This document shows positions 9,512-17,263 of a DNA stretch of 60,478 nt, one piece after another. Each line of letters starts with the position of its first letter. Position 1 is the stretch's first letter. The position numbers and the translations under genes were made by a program. A model generated the notes under the pieces. The model searched no databases. It saw nothing but the letters and a program-made list of their open reading frames with translations, and was not told the origin of the DNA. The DNA is from an uncultured Dorea sp. (GTDB lineage: Bacteria; Bacillota; Clostridia; Lachnospirales; Lachnospiraceae). Location: positions 1 through 60,478 of the forward strand of contig CAJTQA010000016.1 in the NCBI GenBank assembly GCA_910578455.1, given 5' to 3'.

Positions 9512-9988
9512 TTAATATCTTTTTACGCTGCTGAATTTTATTACGGTTTCCGACTTGCTCCCCTTATAGCTTGTGATTCTTGCCTTGACCCGGTACGCGC
9601 CCCTGGATACCCGGCAGGTTCTCCGAAAGCTGTAGTACGTTCCTTTTCTGCTGCCGTTCCAGTATTTGACCGTCGAATAGCTTCCGTTTGCATTTTTCTT
9701 CTGAAGATATATAGAGATGCTTATCTTCGTGACCTCTCCGGGCATACCGGAGGCCCTTGCCCCCACTGTCGCGGTTCCGGACGATATGCTAAGTTCGGCC
9801 AGCTGCCTCACATTTGCAGACATGGGCATAATCCCTGCGTCCGCGCTGTCCGCTGCCGTTACGGCATCCTCGTTTCTCCTGGCCGACGGCTCCATAGCCT
9901 GTCCGGTCACACACAGCATCGCTGATATGCATATGGCCAGCCCCATTGCCGTAAGCCCCTTCATGATAGCTTTCTTCTCTCTTCTCAT
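9512..9988 (-). CDS. Small secreted protein of unknown function
   Basis: 158 residues from the ATG at 9988, which has GAAGGAGG at good distance; an upstream in-frame ATG at 10021 lacks this. The first 30 residues are a signal peptide (MRREKKAIMKG, then a hydrophobic core, then GQAME). The mature part has a short linker (about residues 32-57) and one compact beta-rich domain (ISSGTATVGARA, KISISIYLQKKN, TYYSFRRTCRVSRGAYRVKA). It resembles small DUF6147-type secreted proteins, a match from memory and of low certainty. The stop is 15 nt before the RHS start with no terminator, so the two should be one transcript. An ECF-type promoter motif lies just upstream. It could be an accessory factor for RHS export or anchoring; this is inferred from synteny only. 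Confidence 0.75.
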   Translation of the reverse strand: MRREKKAIMKGLTAMGLAICISAMLCVTGQAMEPSARRNEDAVTAADSADAGIMPMSANVRQLAELSISSGTATVGARASGMPGEVTKISISIYLQKKNANGSYSTVKYWNGSRKGTYYSFRRTCRVSRGAYRVKARITSYKGSKSETVIKFSSVKRY

Positions 9989-10026
9989 TCCTTTTTCCTC
10001 CTTCGAAACATGTCTCTGCACTCTAT

Positions 10027-10053
10027 AACGCAGCCAAACTCCTTTTTGTTACA
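10027..10053 (-). promoter_or_regulatory. ECF sigma-type promoter motif before the secreted protein/RHS operon
   Basis: On the minus strand TGTAAC (10048-10053) is followed after 17 nt by CGTT (10027-10030). This matches the known Firmicute ECF pattern (TGWAAC, 16-17 nt, CGTM) seen for SigM/SigX/SigW-type regulons. The predicted start gives a leader of about 30 nt before ATG 9988. No good TTGACA/TATAAT pair is seen here. The neighbouring sigma/anti-sigma pair is the obvious candidate regulator. Confidence 0.6.
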
Positions 10054-10090
10054 TTTTTGGAAAAATTTTTTTAAAATTTTATCTTTATGC

Positions 10091-10128
10091 AAAAAAAGAG
10101 CATTTACAGCAAATTTTTCACTGTAAAT
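10091..10128 (-). terminator. Rho-independent terminator after the anti-sigma gene
   Basis: On the minus strand ATTTACAG (10121-10128) and CTGTAAAT (10102-10109) form an 8-bp stem, followed by GCTCTTTTTTT. It separates the sigma/anti-sigma genes from the RHS operon, which therefore needs its own promoter. Confidence 0.75.
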
Positions 10129-10146
10129 ACCCTTTTTCCCATGTCT

Positions 10147-10857
10147 TTATTTTTCTTTCGGCCTCAGCGACTCGCATATCTTCAACAGTTCCTCTTTGCC
10201 AAAGCTGTTCGCTCCCGCAAGGTAAAGCGTGTTTTCCGATTCCCACCAGATATGCACCGTGCCATCTTCCTTATAGCAGATCTTTCCGTCGTACCCTAAG
10301 ATTTGAGCCTTTTCTTCTCTGACATACTCATTGTCCTCCCCCACTACCATGCCGTCCTTCACCTGCTCCTGGTCGATGATGAATCCGGTATTCTCCGGGT
10401 TCTCATAGCTCAGGAACAGATAAGTATCGCCTCTGTCTTCAACCGTCAATTCATACCCTTTTGGTATGTACGCCGGATAAAGCGGTACGAATTCCCCGAC
10501 CTTTTCCTCCGGGGCGTAATATCTCTTTTCTGTCTCTTTCTTATGTATCACCTGTGTGTACTCATAGAGCTTTTCCTTAATCCACTCCATGCCAAGCGCG
10601 TCTGTATTGACGGATACTGCGATGGAGCCTGCCAGTATGAGGGCGATCGCCGCCGCAATCCGGGCGCCTGTCCTTATCGGAATCCCGTATCTTTCTTTCT
10701 GGCGCATGCGTGCCAGCAGTTTTTCCATGCGCTTTTCAAAGGACTCGGAAAACTCATGGATAAATTCTCCCTCCTCCGGGTACGCTTTCATGATCTTTTC
10801 TTCCAGGCCCGGCATATACCGGTACAGGAATTCATCGTCCACCTGCATCTTACCCAC
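10147..10857 (-). CDS. Membrane anti-sigma factor with DUF4367-like sensor domain
   Basis: About 236 residues from GTG 10857, which has GGAGG about 9 nt upstream; ATG 10848, 1 nt after the sigma stop, is an alternative. The N-terminal part is cytosolic and charged (about 80 residues), followed by one transmembrane helix (IAAAIALILAGSIAVSV). The extracellular C-terminal domain ends in a DUF4367-like fold (YPAYIPKGYELT, YLFLSYENPENTGFIIDQE, HIWWESENTLYLAG). It overlaps or abuts the sigma gene, the usual arrangement of sigma and cognate anti-sigma. Likely role: hold the sigma factor at the membrane until an envelope signal releases it. No zinc-finger HxxxCxxC motif is seen in the N-terminal part. 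Confidence 0.8.
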   Translation of the reverse strand: MGKMQVDDEFLYRYMPGLEEKIMKAYPEEGEFIHEFSESFEKRMEKLLARMRQKERYGIPIRTGARIAAAIALILAGSIAVSVNTDALGMEWIKEKLYEYTQVIHKKETEKRYYAPEEKVGEFVPLYPAYIPKGYELTVEDRGDTYLFLSYENPENTGFIIDQEQVKDGMVVGEDNEYVREEKAQILGYDGKICYKEDGTVHIWWESENTLYLAGANSFGKEELLKICESLRPKEK

Positions 10858-11401
10858 ATGCATCCACCTCCATTTCATCTAAAATTTTCTGCAGAAGAAG
10901 TTTTCCTCTCACAATCCGCTGCCTGAGAGCGCCTTGCCGGATGCCCAGAATCTTCCCGATTTCCTGATTGGAGTATCCCCACACATATCTCATGCAAAAA
11001 ATCTCCCGGTATGTTAAAGGCAGCTCCATGATCGCCTGCTCCACACCCGTAAGCCCGGACATCTCTTCCACCCTCTCCCTTGCGGGAAAATATAAGCTCC
11101 CCTCTATCTCCTCCCAGGAGACAGCCATCTGCTTTTTTTCCCTGCGGCAGATATCCTTACTCGCGCTCTCAACTATAATAACGATGAAATGTTTCGTTTT
11201 GTTACAATCTATATCATTTATTTTTTTTAAATGTTTCGCAAGCCTTATAAACGCCTCCTGGACTGCCTCCTCCGCCAGCCCGTCATCCCTGAGGATTTCT
11301 CTGGCGCAGTAAAACATCAGCCCCCGGTATTTCTCGTATAACTGCCGGAACTTGCTCTTCTCTTCCGGCGTGTCTACAAGGCTAAGACATATCATCAGCA
11401 T
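10850..11401 (-). CDS. ECF-type RNA polymerase sigma factor
   Basis: 183 residues. Region 2 lies at about 20-75 (FRQLYEKYRGLMFYCA, LAEEAVQEAFIRLAKHL). Region 4 with its helix-turn-helix lies at about 120-175 (LPLTYREIFCMRYVWGYSN, QEIGKILGIRQGALRQRI). The length suits an ECF sigma factor. The ATG is 17 nt after the ilvN stop with a GAGG site, and no terminator or obvious promoter lies between, so it may be read from the T-box-controlled ilvBN transcript. The gene downstream is its likely anti-sigma. A likely target promoter lies at 10027-10053. Confidence 0.88.
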   Translation of the reverse strand: MLMICLSLVDTPEEKSKFRQLYEKYRGLMFYCAREILRDDGLAEEAVQEAFIRLAKHLKKINDIDCNKTKHFIVIIVESASKDICRREKKQMAVSWEEIEGSLYFPARERVEEMSGLTGVEQAIMELPLTYREIFCMRYVWGYSNQEIGKILGIRQGALRQRIVRGKLLLQKILDEMEVDACG

Positions 11402-11418
11402 TGTAAATGTCCTCTTTT

Positions 11419-11931
11419 TTATCTCTCCATCATACTGATCGACTCAATCCCGACACTGCCGCCCCTCACGACCTCGATGCTCTTAAACTCCTCTTTCATC
11501 AGTTTCACCACCGCGTCATTCTTGGTAGCCGTCTGCACAAACTCCAGAAGCAGGCTGTCCTTCCCATAGTCGATAACCTTAGCTTTAAAGGTTTCCGCTA
11601 TCTGGAAACACTCCACCTTATCCTCCGGCGTACATTTTTTTACCTTAATGTACATTATCTCTTTCATCCTCACGAAAACATTCGTAAAGTCGATAACCTT
11701 TATAACCTCCACAAGCCGGTTTAACTGCTTTTTTATCTGCTCAAATGTCTCATCGTCGCTGACTGTGGCTATCGTCATCCTTGAGATGGTCGGGTCTTCT
11801 GTCGTTCCTACCGTCAGGCTGTCGATATTGTAGGATTTTCCGGAGAAAAGCCCGGATATCTTTGACAGGACGCCGTCCTGGTTCTCTACATACAGGGAAA
11901 GCCACCTCTTTTTCATTCCGTTTCCGTTCAT
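11419..11931 (-). CDS. ilvN: Acetolactate synthase small (regulatory) subunit
   Basis: 170 residues. An N-terminal ACT domain (RWLSLYVENQDGVLSKISGL, SYNIDSLTVGTTED) is followed by the C-terminal ALS_ss_C domain (REIMYIKVKKC region up to VVRGGSVGIESI). It binds the catalytic subunit encoded just upstream and carries branched-chain amino acid feedback control of the first common step of Val/Leu/Ile synthesis. The 16-nt spacing to ilvB and an AGGAAGGAGAG site place it in the same operon. Confidence 0.95.
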   Translation of the reverse strand: MNGNGMKKRWLSLYVENQDGVLSKISGLFSGKSYNIDSLTVGTTEDPTISRMTIATVSDDETFEQIKKQLNRLVEVIKVIDFTNVFVRMKEIMYIKVKKCTPEDKVECFQIAETFKAKVIDYGKDSLLLEFVQTATKNDAVVKLMKEEFKSIEVVRGGSVGIESISMMER

Positions 11932-11947
11932 CTGCCCTCTCTCCTTC

Positions 11948-13669
11948 CTAACAGTCCATAATCATCTCTTCCAGAGTTCCGCCGGGCTTGATCATCGGAT
12001 ATACCAAGTCTTCCGGGTCAATGTCAAACTCTAAGATGTATGGGATTTTCTCACTCTTCATTGCCTCTGCAAATGCAGGCTCTATCTCTTCTTTCTTTGT
12101 GATGCGTATGCCCTTTGCCCCATAGCTTTCTGCCAGTTTCACAAAATCCGGCGTATATTCCGGACACGGCACTTCACCGCATTTCCCCCTGCATGCCGCT
12201 CCGGAGCGTAAGCATGTCATGGAATAGCGTTTCCCGTAAAAAAGTTTCTGCCACTGGCGCACCATGCCCAGATTGTTATTGTTAAAGACGCAGGAGATAA
12301 TCGGCAGCTCCTCAAGGACCGCTGTTGCAAGCTCCTGAATATTCATCTGCATGCCTCCGTCTCCGGATATGGAGATGACCGTCTTGCGGGGATTTCCGAT
12401 CTTCGCCCCGATCGCTCCCGGAAGTCCGTATCCCATCGTTCCTAAGCCCCCGGACATGATGAGCTGTTTTTTTTCTGTAATCTCGGCAAACTGCGCCGTG
12501 AACATCTGATGCTGCCCTACGTCCGTCACGATAATCGCCTCGTCAAACATGCGGTTAATCGTTTCCACTACGTCCTGCGGCGTCATCACCGGTTTCTCTT
12601 TCATCACGAGCGGATGGTCCGCTCTCCATCCCTTGATTTTTCCGAACCATTTCTCCGTATCGCAGCTTTCCACGTATTCCAGCAGTTTTTCGATCGCTTC
12701 CCTGGCATCTGCCACGATCGGAACATCCACCTGCACGTTTTTGGAAATCGCCGCCGTATCTATGTCAATATGCACAATCTGCGCTTTCGGCGCAAAGGAA
12801 TGGAGCTTTCCTGTAATCCGGTCATTAAAGCGGGTTCCGATAGAAAACAGCAAATCGCACTCGCTCACCGCCATGTTGGACGCATAAGCGCCATGCATCC
12901 CCAGATTCCCGATATAGAGAGGATGGTTCGTAGGTATCGCCCCCCGCCCCATAACAGTCGTGACAACCGGAACATTCGTCCTCTCCGCAAGCTTCGTAAA
13001 TTCCTCTCTCGCCCCTGATATGATCACGCCGCCCCCGGCAAGAAATAAGGGCCTCTTCGCTTTCCCAAGCATCTTGATGGCCCGCTTAAGCTGGCCGATA
13101 TGGACTCCGGTGCTTGGCTTATACCCACGGATGTTTACACTCTCCGGATATTCCGGGCTTCCAAGCTCCGCCATCACGTCTTTTGGAAGGTCGATAAGCA
13201 CCGGGCCCGGCCTTCCCGTCCTCGCTATGTAAAAAGCCTCCTTGATGATGCGCCCCAGGTCTTCCCTCTTTTTTACCACCACGCCGTATTTCGTGATGCT
13301 TCTCGTAATCCCTACGATGTCAACCTCCTGAAACGCGTCGTTCCCGATGAGATGCCTTGCCACCTGCCCGGTAAAGCATACAAGAGGAACACTGTCATAG
13401 TAAGCCGTCGCAAGCCCCGTCACAAGATTCGTCGCGCCCGGCCCGCTGGTCACAAGGCACACTCCCGTCCTCCCTGTGGAACGGGCATAGGCGTCCGCCT
13501 CATGGACAAGGGCAACCTCTTGTCTTGGCAGGATGACCTTCGTAAAATCCTGCTTGTACAGCTCATCGCTGATGTCAATGGTGCACGCCCCCGGATAGCC
13601 GAAGATGGTGTCCACCCCTTCCTCCCGGAGAGCCTTTACCAACAATTTGTTCCCGCTGATTTTTTTCAT
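11948..13669 (-). CDS. ilvB: Acetolactate synthase large (catalytic) subunit, biosynthetic
   Basis: 573 residues, full length. The N-terminal ThDP pyrimidine-binding domain has the catalytic Glu region (LPRQEVALVHEADAYARSTG). The central domain carries MGRGAIPTNHP. The C-terminal domain has the ThDP-Mg motif (GDGGMQMNIQELATAV, then NNNNLGMVRQWQ). It condenses two pyruvates to acetolactate, or pyruvate with 2-oxobutyrate. A short Cys-containing insert follows the NNNN motif (SMTCLRSGAACRGKCGE), an unusual detail compared with E. coli enzymes. AAGGAGG precedes the ATG. It is controlled by the T-box leader upstream. Confidence 0.97.
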   Translation of the reverse strand: MKKISGNKLLVKALREEGVDTIFGYPGACTIDISDELYKQDFTKVILPRQEVALVHEADAYARSTGRTGVCLVTSGPGATNLVTGLATAYYDSVPLVCFTGQVARHLIGNDAFQEVDIVGITRSITKYGVVVKKREDLGRIIKEAFYIARTGRPGPVLIDLPKDVMAELGSPEYPESVNIRGYKPSTGVHIGQLKRAIKMLGKAKRPLFLAGGGVIISGAREEFTKLAERTNVPVVTTVMGRGAIPTNHPLYIGNLGMHGAYASNMAVSECDLLFSIGTRFNDRITGKLHSFAPKAQIVHIDIDTAAISKNVQVDVPIVADAREAIEKLLEYVESCDTEKWFGKIKGWRADHPLVMKEKPVMTPQDVVETINRMFDEAIIVTDVGQHQMFTAQFAEITEKKQLIMSGGLGTMGYGLPGAIGAKIGNPRKTVISISGDGGMQMNIQELATAVLEELPIISCVFNNNNLGMVRQWQKLFYGKRYSMTCLRSGAACRGKCGEVPCPEYTPDFVKLAESYGAKGIRITKKEEIEPAFAEAMKSEKIPYILEFDIDPEDLVYPMIKPGGTLEEMIMDC

Positions 13670-13737
13670 CCTTTTTTACCTCCTTATACACATCGGCAGC
13701 ACACCTGTTTTATTCTTTTTGCAGCGCACATCAAAAC

Positions 13738-14035
13738 GCCCTAAGCGAAACCGCTTAGGGCGAATATCATATCCGTGTTACCACCTAAATTCAGGGAAAC
13801 TCCCTGCACTCATCCGGTACGGGAGAAATCTCTTCCTCCGATACCGCTCTCCGCTAACGCTGAGGCTGCGTTGGAATCTACTGACACAGAAACTTGCTTT
13901 CATACATGCAAGTCCGCGCGTTCGCTCCACTGCTCGAGGGCTACTTCCATAAATCCTTCACGGAGACTTGCACCTTACGTCTCCTCTCTTCGCATCAGGA
14001 ATCTATGTACTCCTCCCTGTCATAGCATTTGTCTG
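13738..14035 (-). promoter_or_regulatory. T-box leader (tRNA-sensing antiterminator) of ilvBN
   Basis: On the minus strand the leader has a long Stem I region (14020-13930 with GGAGAC/GTCTCC distal arms). The T-box sequence is TTAGGTGGTAACACGG (13773-13788). A 10-bp terminator follows (GCCCTAAGCG at 13752-13761 with CGCTTAGGGC at 13738-13747) and then GTTTT. Uncharged tRNA pairs through the T-box bulge and prevents termination. The downstream ilvBN genes imply a branched-chain tRNA; I could not fix the specifier codon with confidence. Confidence 0.92.
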
Positions 14036-14048
14036 ATAAATTGATTCT

Positions 14049-14078
14049 ATTATAGAGGATGCAGGCATTGATTGTCAA
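14049..14078 (-). promoter_or_regulatory. Sigma-A promoter of the T-box/ilvBN unit
   Basis: A perfect TTGACA (14073-14078) and a perfect TATAAT (14049-14054) are separated by 18 nt on the minus strand, directly before the T-box leader. Confidence 0.85.
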
Positions 14079-14112
14079 CTGGTAATATTCTTCTTGGATT
14101 TTCTTCAAAATT

Positions 14113-14457
14113 TTATCTGTTGATTTTCTGCATCTTCCTTATAATTGCCTGCCAATGCATGCGGTCTTTTAAAACCCGAATTACCGTTATCGTGAAATCC
14201 TCCACTACAAAAAATATTAAATATGTGCTGCATGGCTTAAAATAAACACTTAAATCCTCAATAACATATCCCGTAGTTTCATAGCTTTTTGGAAATGAAT
14301 CCAATTCTTTAATCGCCTTCTTTATCTTGTTCGAGAAATTTTCAGCATATTCACGATACTTAAATGTATCAAGAATATATTTTTTTATTGATTTAATATC
14401 CCAAAGTGCATCTTTTGAAATAACAATGCTATACTTCTTCGGTTTTTCCACTCGCAT
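14113..14457 (-). CDS. RelE/ParE-family toxin of a type II toxin-antitoxin pair
   Basis: 114 residues with the usual RelE/ParE layout: an N-terminal strand (YSIVISKDALWDIKSIKKYI), two helices (YAENFSNKIKKAIKELDSFP), then strands (STYLIFFVVEDFTITVIRVL) ending in a basic helix (DRMHWQAIIRKMQ). RelE members cut mRNA on the ribosome and ParE members poison gyrase; which applies here cannot be told. Its ATG overlaps the antitoxin stop by one base (TAATG), so the genes are translationally coupled. The DNA is AT-rich relative to the flanking operons. Confidence 0.85.
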   Translation of the reverse strand: MRVEKPKKYSIVISKDALWDIKSIKKYILDTFKYREYAENFSNKIKKAIKELDSFPKSYETTGYVIEDLSVYFKPCSTYLIFFVVEDFTITVIRVLKDRMHWQAIIRKMQKINR

Positions 14458-14627
14458 TATATTTTATCAATTTCCTCCCAAGCCTCATCTACTGTATAAA
14501 CCTCACCTTTTTTCATACTTTCAATTCCTTTAGAGAGTTCACTATATAATGCGCCTATGGCTGATTTCTCAGAATATTCTTTTTTCATAACTTCCTTCTT
14601 TCTAATAGCTTGTGCCGCTAATGCCAT
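14457..14627 (-). CDS. Short antitoxin partner of the RelE/ParE toxin
   Basis: 56 residues, starting MALAAQAIRKKEV and ending DEAWEEIDKI. It begins 6-7 nt after a strong AGGAGGGAG site. It has a short N-terminal helix and an acidic C-terminal helix that could wrap the toxin. Size, order (antitoxin first) and the 1-nt overlap with the toxin start support the call. No standard MetJ/Arc or Phd signature can be asserted. Confidence 0.75.
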   Translation of the reverse strand: MALAAQAIRKKEVMKKEYSEKSAIGALYSELSKGIESMKKGEVYTVDEAWEEIDKI

Positions 14628-14720
14628 AATGACTCCCTCCTTTTATTCTCTAACCTTATTATACGATACTTAATATCTGCTTATCAACAAAATTTTCTTT
14701 ATATTTCTTTAATAAACAAA

Positions 14721-15263
14721 TCAACGGATTTCATCCTTATAATGTATCCGTATCCAGTGGTGATCCTCTGCCATACGGCCCTGCGTCTTCTCAATCATCC
14801 GGAACGGATCATAGCTGTCCAGTCCATTTTCCCTGAGAATCTGTTTCATGCCGCACCTTGTCCGGGGCACGCACCTGGATTCTAAAAAATCATTAAATGC
14901 CTCCCAGTCCGGATTCTTATTGACTCCGAACGCCGTAAGCAGCACCTTATCCGTTTGATTTTCCACATACACTTTCTCATGTTTAAAATCCACGTCAATC
15001 ACAGTGCACAGCTCATCGTCGTACATATAATCCAAACGCACCTTAACAAAGTTATCTTCCTCCCACCGTTTCCTGATATTTATATACTTATATACCGTCG
15101 GACGGGTCACGTTAAAATACTTAGCAATCTGTACGACGCTGGCTCCCGACGCATACATCTTTCGCATCGTTTCTGCCTCATTTTCTCCAATCTTCGGTCT
15201 TCTTCCGGCGTTTCTCTGGTTGATAATATCCCCTTTTTCATAAAGCTGCTCATAGCTCGCCAC
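14721..15263 (-). CDS. Helix-turn-helix protein of unknown function
   Basis: 180 residues from a GTG start with a weak ribosome site. Residues 20-65 contain a resolvase-like HTH (RRPKIGENEAETMRKMYA, then VVQIAKYFNVTRPTVYKYIN). The C-terminal half carries a conserved-looking block (LLTAFGVNKNPDWEAFNDFL, CVPRTR, YDPFRMIEKTQGRMAED) that I associate with small accessory proteins in Lachnospiraceae but cannot name. It may be a DNA-binding partner in a toxin-antitoxin-like or mobile context; the neighbouring TA pair fits this but proves nothing. Confidence 0.65.
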   Translation of the reverse strand: MASYEQLYEKGDIINQRNAGRRPKIGENEAETMRKMYASGASVVQIAKYFNVTRPTVYKYINIRKRWEEDNFVKVRLDYMYDDELCTVIDVDFKHEKVYVENQTDKVLLTAFGVNKNPDWEAFNDFLESRCVPRTRCGMKQILRENGLDSYDPFRMIEKTQGRMAEDHHWIRIHYKDEIR

Positions 15264-15337
15264 CTTTTTTTCAATCTCCCGTAACTTTTCAGGACTATTT
15301 CTTTTGTATAATAATTAATTATTTTACAAAATCAAAT

Positions 15338-15385
15338 TAAAAAACCGGCTCATCCCTCCCTGAAAAAAGGAATCCGCCGGCTCAT
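15338..15385 (-). terminator. Terminator after the thyA-folA-glycosyltransferase genes
   Basis: On the minus strand CCGGC...ATTCC pairs with GGGAT...GCCGG and is followed by TTTTTT. It lies just after the glycosyltransferase stop. Confidence 0.65.
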
Positions 15386-15412
15386 CTTTACACACTCTCA
15401 TAACCTGCCCTA

Positions 15413-16672
15413 TTAAGTTCTATCAGTCCGCGCACAGCTAATCACCCGCTCTGCAATCCCCTCCCAGGAAATGCCGCTCACATCCGCAAGCCTCGTTTTG
15501 CCCTTACGGATGCTCTCACACAACGCATCCGCAAGCCTCCGTTCAAAACCGGGCAGTCCGCTCTTAACCGGCTCGTCAGCATTTCGCATCTCAGGCATCT
15601 CCACAAAAAGGACATCCGCCCCCGGCACAGCCTCCGAAAGCCACTCCCGGATGCCCGGAAGGTCTGTCATCACCGCCCTGTCGCCGCAGGCCAAAGCCTC
15701 GATCACCGTCAGCGGGATTCCCTCAAAAAAGGACGGCAGCACAAAGATATCGCACCTGTTGTAGACCTTCGACAGCTCTGCCTGGGAAAGCCGCCCAAGG
15801 AATGTCACCTTCACCGGAGCCTTCTTCGAAAGCTCACAGATCAGCCCAAGCTCATCCTCATTCCCCGAACTCCCCGCCAGGAATACCTCGATCTCCTTCC
15901 CCAGATCGCCCAAAAGGCAAAGACTCCTCATCAGGCTCACCACGCCCTTCTTCTCTGCAATCTTCCCGGCAAACACAAGCCTCGTAATCCCGTCAGACGG
16001 CCTCTCCCCCGTCACATGGAAAATCTTCCGGTTAAAGCCCATGCCCACCCTTGTAATCTTATCAGAAGATACGCCGTAAATCTCCTTCACGCCCTCCTCC
16101 TGCGCCCTCTGAGGCACAAAGATATGGTCAAGCCTCTTTATCTGCTCCCGGATAAATCCTCTCTCAAGATCCGTCTTTTTCATCTGCCGCAGATCCGTGT
16201 TATGGCAGAACCCGTACACCTTAAGCCCCGGAAACGCCTCCCGCACAAGAGCCGTCAGAAAGTAAAGGTGGTGGCACAGCACAATGTCCGGCGAAAGCTC
16301 CTTAACCGCCCTCGCCACCGCCTTTAAAAACGCCTCCTTAAACTGTTCTGCCATCTCCGGCGTCATATCGCAGTACCTTGTGCTCTTATAAGGCATCTCG
16401 TCCGACATCCCCGCAATCGGAAACGGAAGGCTCACAGAGCCGCCCTCACGGAACCCTTCGCCCTCTCTTCCCCCGCATCCTTTTCCATCCTGTGAAAAAT
16501 ACACCGGGTAGAGCTTAACGCCCTCCGGCAGCTCTGCCTCATCCTCTTCATACACGCCCGCAACAACCGCCTGCTCATGCCCCTTCGCCGCGTACTCCTT
16601 CACAAGCTCCGTCAGGTACACGCCGCTCCCGGTGCTGCTTGGTTTCTGCGCCGTAATGCTTAGTATCCTCAT
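15413..16672 (-). CDS. Glycosyltransferase family 4 (GT-B fold)
   Basis: 419 residues. The N-terminal GT4-like acceptor domain (SSTGSGVYLTELVKEYAAKG) has the Gly-rich start typical of GT4 enzymes. The C-terminal nucleotide-sugar domain has LVFAGKIAEKKGVVSLMRSL and the retaining E-x7-E motif (EGIPLTVIE). No signal peptide or membrane helix is seen. Donor and acceptor cannot be inferred. It follows folA by 6 nt, so it is co-transcribed with thyA-folA, an odd partner for nucleotide metabolism. Confidence 0.88.
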   Translation of the reverse strand: MRILSITAQKPSSTGSGVYLTELVKEYAAKGHEQAVVAGVYEEDEAELPEGVKLYPVYFSQDGKGCGGREGEGFREGGSVSLPFPIAGMSDEMPYKSTRYCDMTPEMAEQFKEAFLKAVARAVKELSPDIVLCHHLYFLTALVREAFPGLKVYGFCHNTDLRQMKKTDLERGFIREQIKRLDHIFVPQRAQEEGVKEIYGVSSDKITRVGMGFNRKIFHVTGERPSDGITRLVFAGKIAEKKGVVSLMRSLCLLGDLGKEIEVFLAGSSGNEDELGLICELSKKAPVKVTFLGRLSQAELSKVYNRCDIFVLPSFFEGIPLTVIEALACGDRAVMTDLPGIREWLSEAVPGADVLFVEMPEMRNADEPVKSGLPGFERRLADALCESIRKGKTRLADVSGISWEGIAERVISCARTDRT

Positions 16673-16678
16673 CTTACC

Positions 16679-17179
16679 TTATCTTACCCTCTCATAAACT
16701 GTAAAATAATATTCCAAATCAAAGCACGTCTGCTCCTCGCTGATTTTCGTCATCTCCCACTCCGCATCCGCGTCCAGGTCCGGGAAATATGTGTCCGCGT
16801 CATAAGCATGGTCAATCTTCGTCACATACGCCGTATCGCAGTACCCCAGCATCGCGCGGTAGATGCTCTCCCCGCCGATGACAAAGATCCCGCCGCCGCA
16901 CTTTTTCGACTCTTCCACGGCGGTTTCTACTGCCTCCTCCACGCTGTGGACAACCACCGCGCCCTTTACTTTATAATCCTTCCTGCGGCTGATCACGATA
17001 TTCACCCGGTTCTTAAGAGGCTGCCCCTGGGGAAAGCTCTCTAACGTCTTCCTCCCCATGACGACCACGCCCCCCTTCGTCATCTCCCGGAAATACTTCA
17101 TATCAGCCGGGATGTGATGCATCAGCCGGTTATCCTTCCCGATCGCCCAGTTCCTATCTACAGCAACAATCAAATTCAT
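16679..17179 (-). CDS. folA: Dihydrofolate reductase
   Basis: 166 residues from ATG 17179, which follows GGGAG by 8 nt; a longer frame to 17245 lacks this. Motifs are IVAVDRNWAIGKDNRLMHHI, VVMGRKTLESFPQG, NIVISR and GGGIFVIGGESIYRAML. It reduces dihydrofolate to tetrahydrofolate with NADPH, regenerating the cofactor that ThyA oxidises. thyA lies directly upstream in the same operon, the normal functional pairing. Confidence 0.95.
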   Translation of the reverse strand: MNLIVAVDRNWAIGKDNRLMHHIPADMKYFREMTKGGVVVMGRKTLESFPQGQPLKNRVNIVISRRKDYKVKGAVVVHSVEEAVETAVEESKKCGGGIFVIGGESIYRAMLGYCDTAYVTKIDHAYDADTYFPDLDADAEWEMTKISEEQTCFDLEYYFTVYERVR

Positions 17180-17263
17180 GCGCCCGTCTCCCTTTCCGCG
17201 GGCATTCTCGCCCGCCCTGTCATTTATAAATCCTGTCTCATCCATCCTTTAAATCCCCTGCCT

